Part shown: positions 41,131 to 47,847 of the stretch, piece by piece
How the letters are laid out: each line of letters starts with the position of its first letter
Position numbering within the stretch: position 1 is the stretch's first letter
Source of the DNA: Acidimicrobiales bacterium
Lineage (GTDB): Bacteria > Actinomycetota > Acidimicrobiia > Acidimicrobiales > VFJN01
Length of the DNA: 47,847 bases
NCBI GenBank assembly: GCA_030681555.1
Contig: JAUXRW010000031.1
Coordinates: 1 to 47,847 of the forward strand
Reading direction: 5' to 3'
Made by a program: the position numbers and the translations under genes
The notes under the pieces: generated by a model
Seen by the model: only the letters and a program-made list of their open reading frames with translations
What the model was told of the DNA's origin: nothing
The model's database searches: none

Positions 41131-41745
41131 GTGGTCCAGCAGCCCGCGCACGTGGCGATGCTCGAGGAGCAGCGCCGCACCGCGCGTGAGCGGATCCTTC
41201 GTGCGGCCCGCGTGGTGCTGGCCGAGCGAGGGCTGTCGGTTCGGGTGGAGGACGTGGCCGACGCCGCTGGCATCAGCCGCAGGACCGTGTTCCGCCACTT
41301 CGAGTCGCGCGACGCGCTACTCGCCGCGGCGTTGCGGGATTCGATGCGCAGCTACGGCGACCGCATCCCCCGCTACGAGGCGGGCCGTCCGCTTGCGGAC
41401 TGGCTGCACGACGCCTTCGTCGCGGCTCATGAGATGAACGCACGCCACGGGCGCGTCTACTTCGAGCTGGCGCTGGCCACCGAGTTGGAAGGACCCCTCG
41501 CCGAGGTGGCCGCCCTGCGCCGCGTCGCACGAGGCGAGTTCGTCCGGCGCTTCTCCGACGCTGCCTGGCGGGCCTCGGGAGCGAGCGGCCATCCGCCCGG
41601 CTGGCTCGTGGACACCGCGGCCATCCTGCTGTCTGCCTTCGCGACCGAAGCCCTCGTCGGCGACTTCGGGCGGACCCCGGCGGAGGCAGGCGAGGTGGCC
41701 GCCCGAGCCCTGCAGCACTCCATCGCCGGCGCCGCCGCTCGCTGA
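41131..41745 (+). CDS. TetR family transcriptional regulator
   Basis: 204 aa. The DNA-binding domain is clear: RTARERILRAARVVLAERGL, then DVADAAGISRRTVFRHFESR. A helical ligand domain follows with no family-specific feature I can name. AAGGAGG lies 5 nt before GTG 41131, which fixes the start although the frame is open upstream. It is divergent from the aldehyde dehydrogenase and sits next to CACTCATGAGTG. It probably senses an aldehyde, acid or acyl-CoA of this pathway. Confidence 0.9.
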   Translation: MVQQPAHVAMLEEQRRTARERILRAARVVLAERGLSVRVEDVADAAGISRRTVFRHFESRDALLAAALRDSMRSYGDRIPRYEAGRPLADWLHDAFVAAHEMNARHGRVYFELALATELEGPLAEVAALRRVARGEFVRRFSDAAWRASGASGHPPGWLVDTAAILLSAFATEALVGDFGRTPAEAGEVAARALQHSIAGAAAR

Positions 41746-41758
41746 GGTCCGCCGCCTG

Positions 41759-42169
41759 TCACCGGTCGGCGGGTCGGAAGCGGTACAGCGCGGTCGCCTC
41801 GCCGGTGTCGGCGAAGGTCACGACGACCCGCTGGCCCACGGTGACGTCGTCGGGCCGGCACCCGACGATGTTGGTCATCACCCTCGGCCCCTCGTCGAGT
41901 TCGACGTAGGCGAGCACGTACGGCGCGGCCGGCGCGAAGGGCCCTTGCCCCTTGCGGACCACCGTGAAGCTGTACACCGTCCCGGTGCCTGCGGCGTCGA
42001 CCCACGACACGTCGTCGCTGGCGCAGCTCGGGCAGAACAGCCGGGGGTACCAGATGACGGTGCTGCAGGCGTTGCACCGAGGCAGGATCAACCGGCCTTC
42101 TGCGGTGGCGTCCCAGAACGGCCGGGTCTCGAGGGTGACCGCCGGAGCGATCTCGGGCAGGTCGGTCAC
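41759..42169 (-). CDS. DUF35 OB-fold/zinc-ribbon acyl-CoA-associated protein (1)
   Basis: 136 aa. A rubredoxin-like zinc ribbon has Cys32-x2-Cys35 and Cys46-x2-Cys49 (RCNAC, FCPSC), followed by an OB fold (GTGTVYSFTVVRKGQGP). DUF35 proteins pair with thiolase-like partners; in sterol catabolism the ChsH2 DUF35 domain pairs with Ltp2 aldolase. The GTG start overlaps the thiolase stop (GTGA), which fits complex formation. Confidence 0.9.
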   Translation of the reverse strand: MTDLPEIAPAVTLETRPFWDATAEGRLILPRCNACSTVIWYPRLFCPSCASDDVSWVDAAGTGTVYSFTVVRKGQGPFAPAAPYVLAYVELDEGPRVMTNIVGCRPDDVTVGQRVVVTFADTGEATALYRFRPADR

Positions 42170-43329
42170 GTGTCTTCCCTTCCGAGGACGAGCGTCGCCG
42201 AGCCCATGCGCGTGGCCAGTGAGCCGCCCGTGCCGTGGGCCAGCGCGAGCTCGCAGTCGGCGACCTGGACCGCCGGGTGGGCCTCGCCGCGCAGCTGGCG
42301 GACCGCCTCGACGACCTTGGTCATGCCACCCCGGTTCGCCGGGTGGTTGTTGCACAGGCCGCCCCCGTCGGTGTTGAACGGCAAGCGACCATACGGGGCC
42401 TGCAGCCCGCCCTCGGCGACGAACTGGCCACCCTTGCCCTTCTCGCAGAACCCGAGGTCCTCGATGCTCACGAGGACCGTGATGGTGAAGGAGTCGTAGA
42501 TCGAGGCGTAGTCGATGTCCGCTGGCGTCACCCCCGCCTCCTCGAAGGCCCGCGGGCCCGACCAGAGCGCACCGGTGTGGGTGAGGTCGATGCGGCCGTT
42601 GTTGGTGTGCTTGGGCGCCTCGCCCGCTCCGAGCACCTTGACGCAGGTGCGATCGAGGTCGCGCGCCACCTCGGGAGCGACCACCACGATCGCACCGCCA
42701 CCGTCGGTGATGACGCAGCAGTCGAGGCGGTGGAGCGGGTCGGCCACCAGCGGTGAGTCGAGCACCTGCTCGACGGTGACCAGATCGCGCAGGAAGGCGT
42801 GGCGGTTGTGCTGAGCGTGCACCGACGCAGCAACCTTGATCTCGGCCAGCTGAGCGCTGGTGGTGCCGAACTCGTGCATGTGCCGGGTGGCAGCCAGCGC
42901 GTAGCCGGCATAGATCGTGGCCCCCCACGGCGTCTCGAAGCCGGCCTCGGGCGCCTTTGAGAAGCCGGCCCCGCGCTCCCAGCCCCCCGAGCGCGGGTTG
43001 CCGGCCAGGGTGATCAGCGCGACCCGGCACTTGCCGGCCGCGATCGCCTGCGCCGCATGGGCGACGTGCACCAGGTAGGACGAACCACCGGTCTCGGTCG
43101 AGTCGACATGGCTCAGATGCAGGCCGAGGTACTCGGCCATCGACAGGGGCCCGAAGCCGGGAGCGTCCCCGGCGCAGAAGTACCCGTCGACGTCGGCCAG
43201 CGCGAGCCCGGCGTCGGCGAGGGCGCCGAGGGCCACCTCCGCATGGATCTGGGGGATCGTCCGATCAGGGATCTCGCGCCGGGGGTGCTCGTAGACCCCG
43301 GCGATGAGCGCAGCGCCGCGGATGGTCAC
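42166..43329 (-). CDS. thiolase-fold lipid-transfer protein (SCP-x/Ltp-like) (1)
   Basis: 387 aa, thiolase fold. The position of the nucleophilic Cys in true thiolases is Thr/Gly here (DSTETGGSSYLVHV, ~77-89). The later motifs IYDSFTIT and NTDGGGLCNNHP remain. This pattern is that of Ltp2-type proteins, which do retro-aldol cleavage of a steroid side-chain CoA together with a DUF35 partner, so that reaction is more likely than thiolysis. GTG 43329 overlaps the end of a small ORF. Its partner is the overlapping DUF35 gene. Confidence 0.88.
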   Translation of the reverse strand: MTIRGAALIAGVYEHPRREIPDRTIPQIHAEVALGALADAGLALADVDGYFCAGDAPGFGPLSMAEYLGLHLSHVDSTETGGSSYLVHVAHAAQAIAAGKCRVALITLAGNPRSGGWERGAGFSKAPEAGFETPWGATIYAGYALAATRHMHEFGTTSAQLAEIKVAASVHAQHNRHAFLRDLVTVEQVLDSPLVADPLHRLDCCVITDGGGAIVVVAPEVARDLDRTCVKVLGAGEAPKHTNNGRIDLTHTGALWSGPRAFEEAGVTPADIDYASIYDSFTITVLVSIEDLGFCEKGKGGQFVAEGGLQAPYGRLPFNTDGGGLCNNHPANRGGMTKVVEAVRQLRGEAHPAVQVADCELALAHGTGGSLATRMGSATLVLGREDT

Positions 43330-43466
43330 GCCGCGTGCTCCGAGGCGACGGGGCCACCCCGAGAGGCCAGCGGGAGGGTGCGACCGAGCCCGGCGTGCCG
43401 CCGGTGCGCCCAAGGCACCTCGGCTCGGGAGGTCTCGACGGTTGCGTCAGCGCGGTGGCGGTGCAC
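43326..43466 (-). CDS. small 46-aa ORF coupled to thiolase 1
   Basis: A perfect AGGAGG lies 4 nt before GTG 43466. The 46-codon frame (VHRHRADATVETSRAEVPWA at the start) ends in a TGA overlapping the thiolase GTG. The ribosome-binding site is stronger than that of the thiolase. Arg/His-rich, no known family; it may serve only for translational coupling or be the stub of a deleted gene. Confidence 0.4.
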   Translation of the reverse strand: MHRHRADATVETSRAEVPWAHRRHAGLGRTLPLASRGGPVASEHAA

Positions 43467-43614
43467 GATTCCTCCTGGTGGCGGGACGGACGGGCGACAG
43501 CATGGGTGCCCTGTGTCGCAGCGGTCAACACGCGCGCTCCGGGAGCGGTGGTGGCTCACCCGGCAGCTCCCGACGGGCTTCGGTCGGCCGCGTGCCGTAG
43601 CACTCGAGACGGCG

Positions 43615-44019
43615 CTAGCCGACGGGGCGGAAGACGGGCAGCCGGCGGCCGTCCGTGAGCTCCACGTCCCAGGCGACCTCGACAGCCATCCCGCAGTGGA
43701 CCTCCTCCGGCTCGCAACCGACCACGTTGGTCGCCATGCGGTGCCCCTCTTCGAGCTCGACCAGCGCGATGACGTAGGGGGTGAGGTCGGCCATCATCGG
43801 GTTGCCAGGCTTGCGCATCACGTTGAACGTGTGGACCTCGCCGCGGCCGCTGGCCTCGATCCAGCGGAGCTGGTCGCCGAGGCAGGAGGGGCATCGATCC
43901 CGTGGATACCACACCACGGCCTGGCACTCGTCGCAGCGCTGCACCAGCAGCTGCTTTGAGCGGGTCGCCTCCCAGAACGGCTCGCTGAGCGGCGTGGACG
44001 AGGGCTCGAGACGGGGCAT
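43615..44019 (-). CDS. DUF35 OB-fold/zinc-ribbon protein (2)
   Basis: 134 aa. Zinc ribbon Cys29-x2-Cys32 and Cys43-x2-Cys46 (RCDEC, RCPSC), then the OB-fold GRGEVHTFNVMRKPGNP. It is a paralogue of the protein at 41759-42169. AGGAG lies 5 nt before ATG 44019, and thiolase 2 ends 8 nt upstream, so it should partner that protein. Confidence 0.9.
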   Translation of the reverse strand: MPRLEPSSTPLSEPFWEATRSKQLLVQRCDECQAVVWYPRDRCPSCLGDQLRWIEASGRGEVHTFNVMRKPGNPMMADLTPYVIALVELEEGHRMATNVVGCEPEEVHCGMAVEVAWDVELTDGRRLPVFRPVG

Positions 44020-44027
44020 CAGGACTC

Positions 44028-45197
44028 CTAGAGGGTCGACTCGGTGCCGAGCACGATGGTGGAGGTGCACGACAGGACCCCGCCGCAGCCGTTGGCCACC
44101 GCGATCTCGGCACCGGCGACCTGGCGGTCGACGACCTCGCCTCGCAGCTGGCGCACTGCTTCGACGAGCACGAACATGCCGTACATCCCGGGGTGGGTGT
44201 AGGACAAGCCCCCACCGTTGGTGTTGGTCGGTAGGTCTCCGCCGGGGCCGAGCCGGCCCCCTTCGACGAAGGCTCCCCCCTCTCCCTTGGCGCAGAAGCC
44301 GAGGTCTTCGAGGGTCATCAGCGCCGTGATGGTGAAGCTGTCGTAGAGCTCGACAACGTCGACGTCGGCGGGCCTGACGCCGGCCATCGCGAAGGCGTTC
44401 GGCCCCGACACCGCCGCGCCGGAGGTCGTGAGGTCAGGCATCTGGCTGATGGACATGCCATGGGTGTGCGCCGTCCCCGCGCCGAGGACGTACACCGGCG
44501 AGCGCCGGAGATCACGAGCCCGCTCGGCGCTGGTCATGACGAGAGCCCCGGCGCCATCGGTGACGAGGCAGCAGTCCAGCTTGTGGAGCGGCTCGGCCAC
44601 CATCGGCGATGCGAGGACGTCGTCGACGCTGATCGGATCTCGCCGGTAGGCGTTGGGGTTCTTGGCGGCCCAGGCGCGGAACGCGACGGCGATCTCGGCC
44701 AGCTGCTCGCTGGTGGTGCCGTACTCGTGCATGTGGCGGCGGGCGGCGAGGCTGTAGCTGGATGCGGGCAGGCCGAAGCCGTACGGCAGGTCCCACTCGA
44801 GGAACGGGAGATCGCCCCCCATCGACGGACCCCCTGCGAAGGGGTTCTTCCCGCTTCGCGGCGTGGCGGCGTAGACGATGACCGCAACCTCGCAGTACCC
44901 GGCGCTGATCGCCGCGGCGGCGTGCTCGACGTGGACCTCGAAGCTCGAGCCCCCGGTCATGGTGGTGTCGGTGTAGCGGCCCCGCACGCCCATCCGCTCG
45001 GCGAGGTCGAGTGATGCCATCATGCCGCTGGTCGAGATCACCGAGTCGACGTCCCTGATCGAGAGCCCGGCGTCGTCCAGCGCGGCCCGCACCATGTCCA
45101 CCTCCAGCTGCGACGCAGTGCGATCCAGCGAGCCGGTGGGTGACACGGCGTCGACGGCGCCGACGATGGCACTCTGACCTCGAAGCGGGTGGGTCAC
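44028..45197 (-). CDS. thiolase-fold lipid-transfer protein (SCP-x/Ltp-like) (2)
   Basis: 389 aa. The nucleophile loop reads DTTMTGGSSFEVHV (~77-90) with no Cys, as in thiolase-like protein 1. LYDSFTITALMTLEDLGF and NTNGGGLSYTHP are conserved. It is clearly a paralogue of the protein at 42166-43329, with a DUF35 gene directly downstream. AGGAGG lies before GTG 45197, which also overlaps the stop of the DUF2993-like gene. It probably acts on a different acyl-CoA chain or ring intermediate. Confidence 0.88.
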   Translation of the reverse strand: MTHPLRGQSAIVGAVDAVSPTGSLDRTASQLEVDMVRAALDDAGLSIRDVDSVISTSGMMASLDLAERMGVRGRYTDTTMTGGSSFEVHVEHAAAAISAGYCEVAVIVYAATPRSGKNPFAGGPSMGGDLPFLEWDLPYGFGLPASSYSLAARRHMHEYGTTSEQLAEIAVAFRAWAAKNPNAYRRDPISVDDVLASPMVAEPLHKLDCCLVTDGAGALVMTSAERARDLRRSPVYVLGAGTAHTHGMSISQMPDLTTSGAAVSGPNAFAMAGVRPADVDVVELYDSFTITALMTLEDLGFCAKGEGGAFVEGGRLGPGGDLPTNTNGGGLSYTHPGMYGMFVLVEAVRQLRGEVVDRQVAGAEIAVANGCGGVLSCTSTIVLGTESTL

Positions 45198-46048
45198 GGG
45201 GTTTCCTCCTGAGGGGCCAGCGAAGCCTCAACAACGCGAGGCGACACCATACGCATGCTGTTAGTTGTTGCGCCACCGGGGTCGTGGCCCGGGGACCTTC
45301 CGGCTCGCGGTCTTCCTCCACGGCTCGGCGGGGCACCGACGGTGAGGCGTCCGGAGCGGGCGAGGGCGATGCCCTCCCGCAGCGTGGCCCGGCCGATCGG
45401 CACCGTGGTGGCGGGCAGCGAGAGCCTGGCCGTCACGCGCCCGCCTTCGGTCCGCAGACCGGTGAGGCGAGCGGAGCGTGGCAACGGCGGGAGGGGCAGC
45501 CGTGTGGGAGGCAACGCGGCGGTGGACAAGCCGATCCCCAGCACGGCCACCCGCCGCGACGACAGGTGCAGCACGCCCGCGTCCAGTGACACCTTCACGT
45601 CGGCGGTGCCGAGTGCCAGGCCACCCATCCCGGTACGGGCCTGGATGCCGTCGGCACTGAAGCGCAGCCGCACGGGCAGGTGGGCATCGGCGAGCCATGC
45701 GTTGACGTCCGGCTCTGTGAGGGTCGCCCCCACCGTGATGCGGCCCGCCCGCAACGCCAGGGGCATCCCCGGTCGACTCGCGATGTCGGCCACTCGGACC
45801 GTGACCCGATGGAGCCTCAGCCCGCTCACCACCACCCCGCGGGCTCGCAGCTCCAGACCGAGGGGCGGGAGCCGGCGCGGCACGTGCCACCCTCCGATGG
45901 GCCGGACGTCCACGGCCGGTCTGTGGACGCGCAGCACCCGGCGTGGCTGGGCTACCGCCGCGCCCGCGGCCTCGGAGAGCACACGCTGGCTCTTGGCGAG
46001 CACCGACCGGCCTATCGACAAGACCTGCTCCCGGCGATCAGCGGTCAT
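45194..46048 (-). CDS. DUF2993/LmeA-like lipid-binding protein
   Basis: 284 aa, beta-rich. GLELRARGVVVSGLRLHRVTV and TLTEPDVNAWLADAHLPVRL resemble the LmeA/DUF2993 family, thought to bind phospholipids at the actinobacterial envelope. No N-terminal signal peptide is present, unlike LmeA. The last ~40 residues are Arg/Gly/Pro-rich and unlike the family. It overlaps the degenerate ABC1 gene by 11 nt and thiolase 2 by 4 nt, placing lipid handling and CoA chemistry in one transcript. Confidence 0.65.
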   Translation of the reverse strand: MTADRREQVLSIGRSVLAKSQRVLSEAAGAAVAQPRRVLRVHRPAVDVRPIGGWHVPRRLPPLGLELRARGVVVSGLRLHRVTVRVADIASRPGMPLALRAGRITVGATLTEPDVNAWLADAHLPVRLRFSADGIQARTGMGGLALGTADVKVSLDAGVLHLSSRRVAVLGIGLSTAALPPTRLPLPPLPRSARLTGLRTEGGRVTARLSLPATTVPIGRATLREGIALARSGRLTVGAPPSRGGRPRAGRSPGHDPGGATTNSMRMVSPRVVEASLAPQEETP

Positions 46049-47477
46049 CGGCGGCGAGCTCGGGTAGTCGAGGCAGCAGCGGCAGGAGGGCCCCGGTCAG
46101 GGAGGCGCCGGGTGCCGCCAGTGGGAGGACCTGCTGCAGAGCGAAGAGCCCACGAACGAGCAGCACGACCTCGAGAGGTGGGCGCAGCCGGTGGCGGAGC
46201 AAGATGCCGACCGCGTCACGGAGCCCCTCGAGCAGAGCCCCCTGACCGCTCGAGTCCATCAATGCCATGGGGTCGATCGAGCCACCGGCCACCAGGTCGG
46301 CGATCAGCGCCCCCTCGTCGATGCCGTCCGGCACGGCCCCCGCCTGGCGCATGGCCTCGACCTGCGCCGCGTGGTCGCCGCTCAGCACGGCGGTGAGGTA
46401 GGCGTACCCGGCGCGGCGGAGCTCCGGGGTGAGTCGACCGAGCACCGGGCACCCCACGAGCGTGATGGTTCCGTCCGAGGATCGGAGGAGGTGCTCGGGT
46501 CCGGCGTCGGCGTGGAACACGCCGCGCCCCACCGCGCTGAGCACGAGGAGCGCGGCCAGCCCCACCTCGGGCTCTGCGCTCGCGGTCGGGGTGTGGTCTG
46601 CGTGCAGGGGATCGCCGTCGACGTGCTCGAAGAGTGCGGCGCTCGCGGTGATGCCGGCGGGGATCGGTCGGGCGATCCGCACCCCCGCGATGTCGAGCGC
46701 CTCGACGGCGAGACCGAGCTCGATGGCGTTGAGCGCGTGGTTGCGGAGATCGAGGCTGTCGAGGAGCTGGCGGACGGCAAGCTGGACGAACCCCTGCGGG
46801 TGTGCGTCGCGCACGCCGGGCGCCACCTGCTCGACGGCCCAGGCCAGGGTGCCCGAGAAGCGGGCGTCGGCGAGCAGGGCGCGGCGAGCACCGGGCCGGC
46901 GCACGCGGACGATGGCGGGTGTGCCATCGGCAAGGTGACAGCGATGCGCCTGGAGGACGGGCGTGGCGCCCAGCGGTTCGGGCTCGATCGAGCGGATGAG
47001 CCCCGGCAGCGCGCGGTCGGTCACTCGCTCGACGAGGTGCGCGGGCTGGGGATCCCACGGGATCGGTTCCTCCCGGAGGCGCTGCACCACGCGGTCGGGG
47101 GCCATGCTCCCGCTGCCGACGAAGATGCGGGCCACCTCCGCGCCGGGTGGGCCCAGCAGGGCGAGGTGGTGGCGCATCAGGTCGGCGACGCCGTCCTTCA
47201 GCACCTCCATCGGCGGGGTCGCACGGCGCCCCGCCTCAGGCAGCCGGCGCAGCACCGAGCGAAGCTGGGCGACCTGCAGCGCGGCCACCTGGTGCAGCGT
47301 GCGCGGGGCCGGCCCCAGGCCGGGGCTCGCGATGCGCTCTGCCCGGCTGGCAAGGGGCTCCCTCCCGCCCAGCTCGCGCTCCAGCCGGCACGCGGCCAGC
47401 TCGAGGCCGGGTTGCGCTTGGACCCAGGGGCTCTGCGCGCACTGCTGCGCCAGATCTGTGATTGCCGCTGGGCTCAC
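46038..47477 (-). CDS. degenerate ABC1/UbiB family protein (pseudokinase-like), second copy
   Basis: 479 aa, colinear with the degenerate ABC1 protein at 33776-35218. KLGQ reads VARI (PPGAEVARIFVGSGSMAP, 111-128). The Ala-rich loop is ATPVLQAHR, VRVRRP is kept, HGDLHGGN is HADAGPEHLL and the DFG region is LVGCPVLG. Decay is stronger than in the first copy. The C-terminal LRHRLRPPLEVVLLVRGLFAL is nearly shared between the two, showing common descent. It starts the DUF2993-thiolase-DUF35 transcript; a TGTGAC/CATACC pair about 40 nt upstream may be its promoter. Confidence 0.8.
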   Translation of the reverse strand: MSPAAITDLAQQCAQSPWVQAQPGLELAACRLERELGGREPLASRAERIASPGLGPAPRTLHQVAALQVAQLRSVLRRLPEAGRRATPPMEVLKDGVADLMRHHLALLGPPGAEVARIFVGSGSMAPDRVVQRLREEPIPWDPQPAHLVERVTDRALPGLIRSIEPEPLGATPVLQAHRCHLADGTPAIVRVRRPGARRALLADARFSGTLAWAVEQVAPGVRDAHPQGFVQLAVRQLLDSLDLRNHALNAIELGLAVEALDIAGVRIARPIPAGITASAALFEHVDGDPLHADHTPTASAEPEVGLAALLVLSAVGRGVFHADAGPEHLLRSSDGTITLVGCPVLGRLTPELRRAGYAYLTAVLSGDHAAQVEAMRQAGAVPDGIDEGALIADLVAGGSIDPMALMDSSGQGALLEGLRDAVGILLRHRLRPPLEVVLLVRGLFALQQVLPLAAPGASLTGALLPLLPRLPELAADDR

Positions 47478-47568
47478 TCCGTCACCTCGGATCCGACCAG
47501 GTATGACATCAGGACGACGCTGTCACATCGCTTCCCGTCTCGTCGAGCCGGGAAGCGGTGCGGTGCCC

Positions 47569-47847
47569 TCAGGTGGCGGCGGTCAGCTCCTCGTCGGCGA
47601 GGGCGAAGGTCTCGTACTCCTCGCCGGTGTCGACAAAGTTCTCGAACTCGATGACGCGCAGCTCGGTGAACTTCTCTCGCAGCCAGCCGCCGTTGGCATC
47701 GAGGAGGCCCAGCTTCTTGCAGTTGGGGACGATCTTGGTGAACAGCATCCGCTGGAACTCCTGTCGGTACGGGGACTCCTGCGCGATGGGGATGGCCTCC
47801 TTCGGGTCGATTCCCATCCGCTCCCACACTTCCTGCTGGAGGAAGCG
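47569..47847 (-). CDS. ferritin-like domain protein, C-terminal fragment at window edge
   Basis: The last 92 residues of a gene entering from the right edge: FLQQEVWERMGIDPKEA, then YRQEFQRMLFTKIVPNCKKL and ELRVIEFENFVDTGEEYE. Style and helical content resemble ferritin-like proteins of actinobacteria, but the metal-binding part lies outside the window, so the assignment is tentative. It is 91 nt upstream of the degenerate ABC1 gene on the same strand. Confidence 0.5.
   Translation of the reverse strand, partial: RFLQQEVWERMGIDPKEAIPIAQESPYRQEFQRMLFTKIVPNCKKLGLLDANGGWLREKFTELRVIEFENFVDTGEEYETFALADEELTAAT

Noticed and set aside
39564-41273. Longer aldehyde dehydrogenase start at 41273
   Set aside because: The extra N-terminus is Arg/Ser-rich, spans the operator and overlaps the divergent TetR gene; GGGAGG fits ATG 41012.

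Overview
GC-rich actinobacterial DNA. It is packed with GTG starts, 4-nt GTGA stop/start overlaps and genes for CoA-dependent catabolism of hydrophobic (sterol- or terpenoid-like) compounds: P450s, a 3Fe-4S-type ferredoxin, a Baeyer-Villiger monooxygenase, acyl-CoA ligase, acyl-CoA dehydrogenase, crotonase, SCP2, cysteine-less thiolase/DUF35 pairs, LLM flavin oxidoreductases and ABC1/UbiB proteins. The gene mix resembles Acidimicrobiia or mycolata-type environmental actinobacteria. That placement is an inference from content, not from a marker gene.

Layout. 1-8.9 kb: a minus operon (crotonase, amidohydrolase, D-aminoacylase-like protein) diverges from a plus operon (Zn-alcohol dehydrogenase, acyl-CoA ligase, 26-aa ORF, acyl-CoA dehydrogenase, LLM oxidoreductase, CMD-family protein, hotdog thioesterase). 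9-12.4 kb: two divergent paralogous P450s and a thioesterase. 12.5-19.5 kb: an exported protein of unknown function, a membrane-anchored substrate-binding protein, a fused LivH-LivM permease and a fused LivF-LivG ATPase, all translationally overlapped. 19.6-21.1 kb: ferredoxin plus a third P450. 21.4-27.3 kb: a second LLM enzyme and a minus operon of ABC1 kinase, carboxylesterase and a fourth, different P450. 27.4-32.2 kb: a Baeyer-Villiger monooxygenase operon with a rearranged SDR and an ADH/thioesterase chimera, and a PF10118-type metal hydrolase. 32.6-38 kb: a diiron-like protein, a degenerate ABC1 protein, a canonical ABC1 protein, TetR and SCP2. 38.6-41.7 kb: SDR, aldehyde dehydrogenase and TetR. 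41.8-47.8 kb: two thiolase/DUF35 sets, a DUF2993-like protein, a second degenerate ABC1 protein and a ferritin-like fragment.

Two themes stand out. First, short repeated palindromic or promoter elements link distant genes. A 20-bp sequence is identical at 2551 and 41033, and lies next to a TetR gene. A 30-bp element, CATG-N15-CATGTA-NN-ATG, occurs at three P450/ferredoxin-type loci. A GTCTTGACAAG core is shared by two promoters. Second, the region is littered with gene fossils: 3' ends of an aldehyde dehydrogenase, a P450 and an acyl-CoA ligase, 5' ends of an acyl-CoA dehydrogenase and a TetR, an SDR with an internally inverted segment, and an ADH N-terminus fused to a thioesterase. It reads as a catabolic island under active duplication and decay. 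I saw no RNA genes, CRISPR arrays or insertion sequences.
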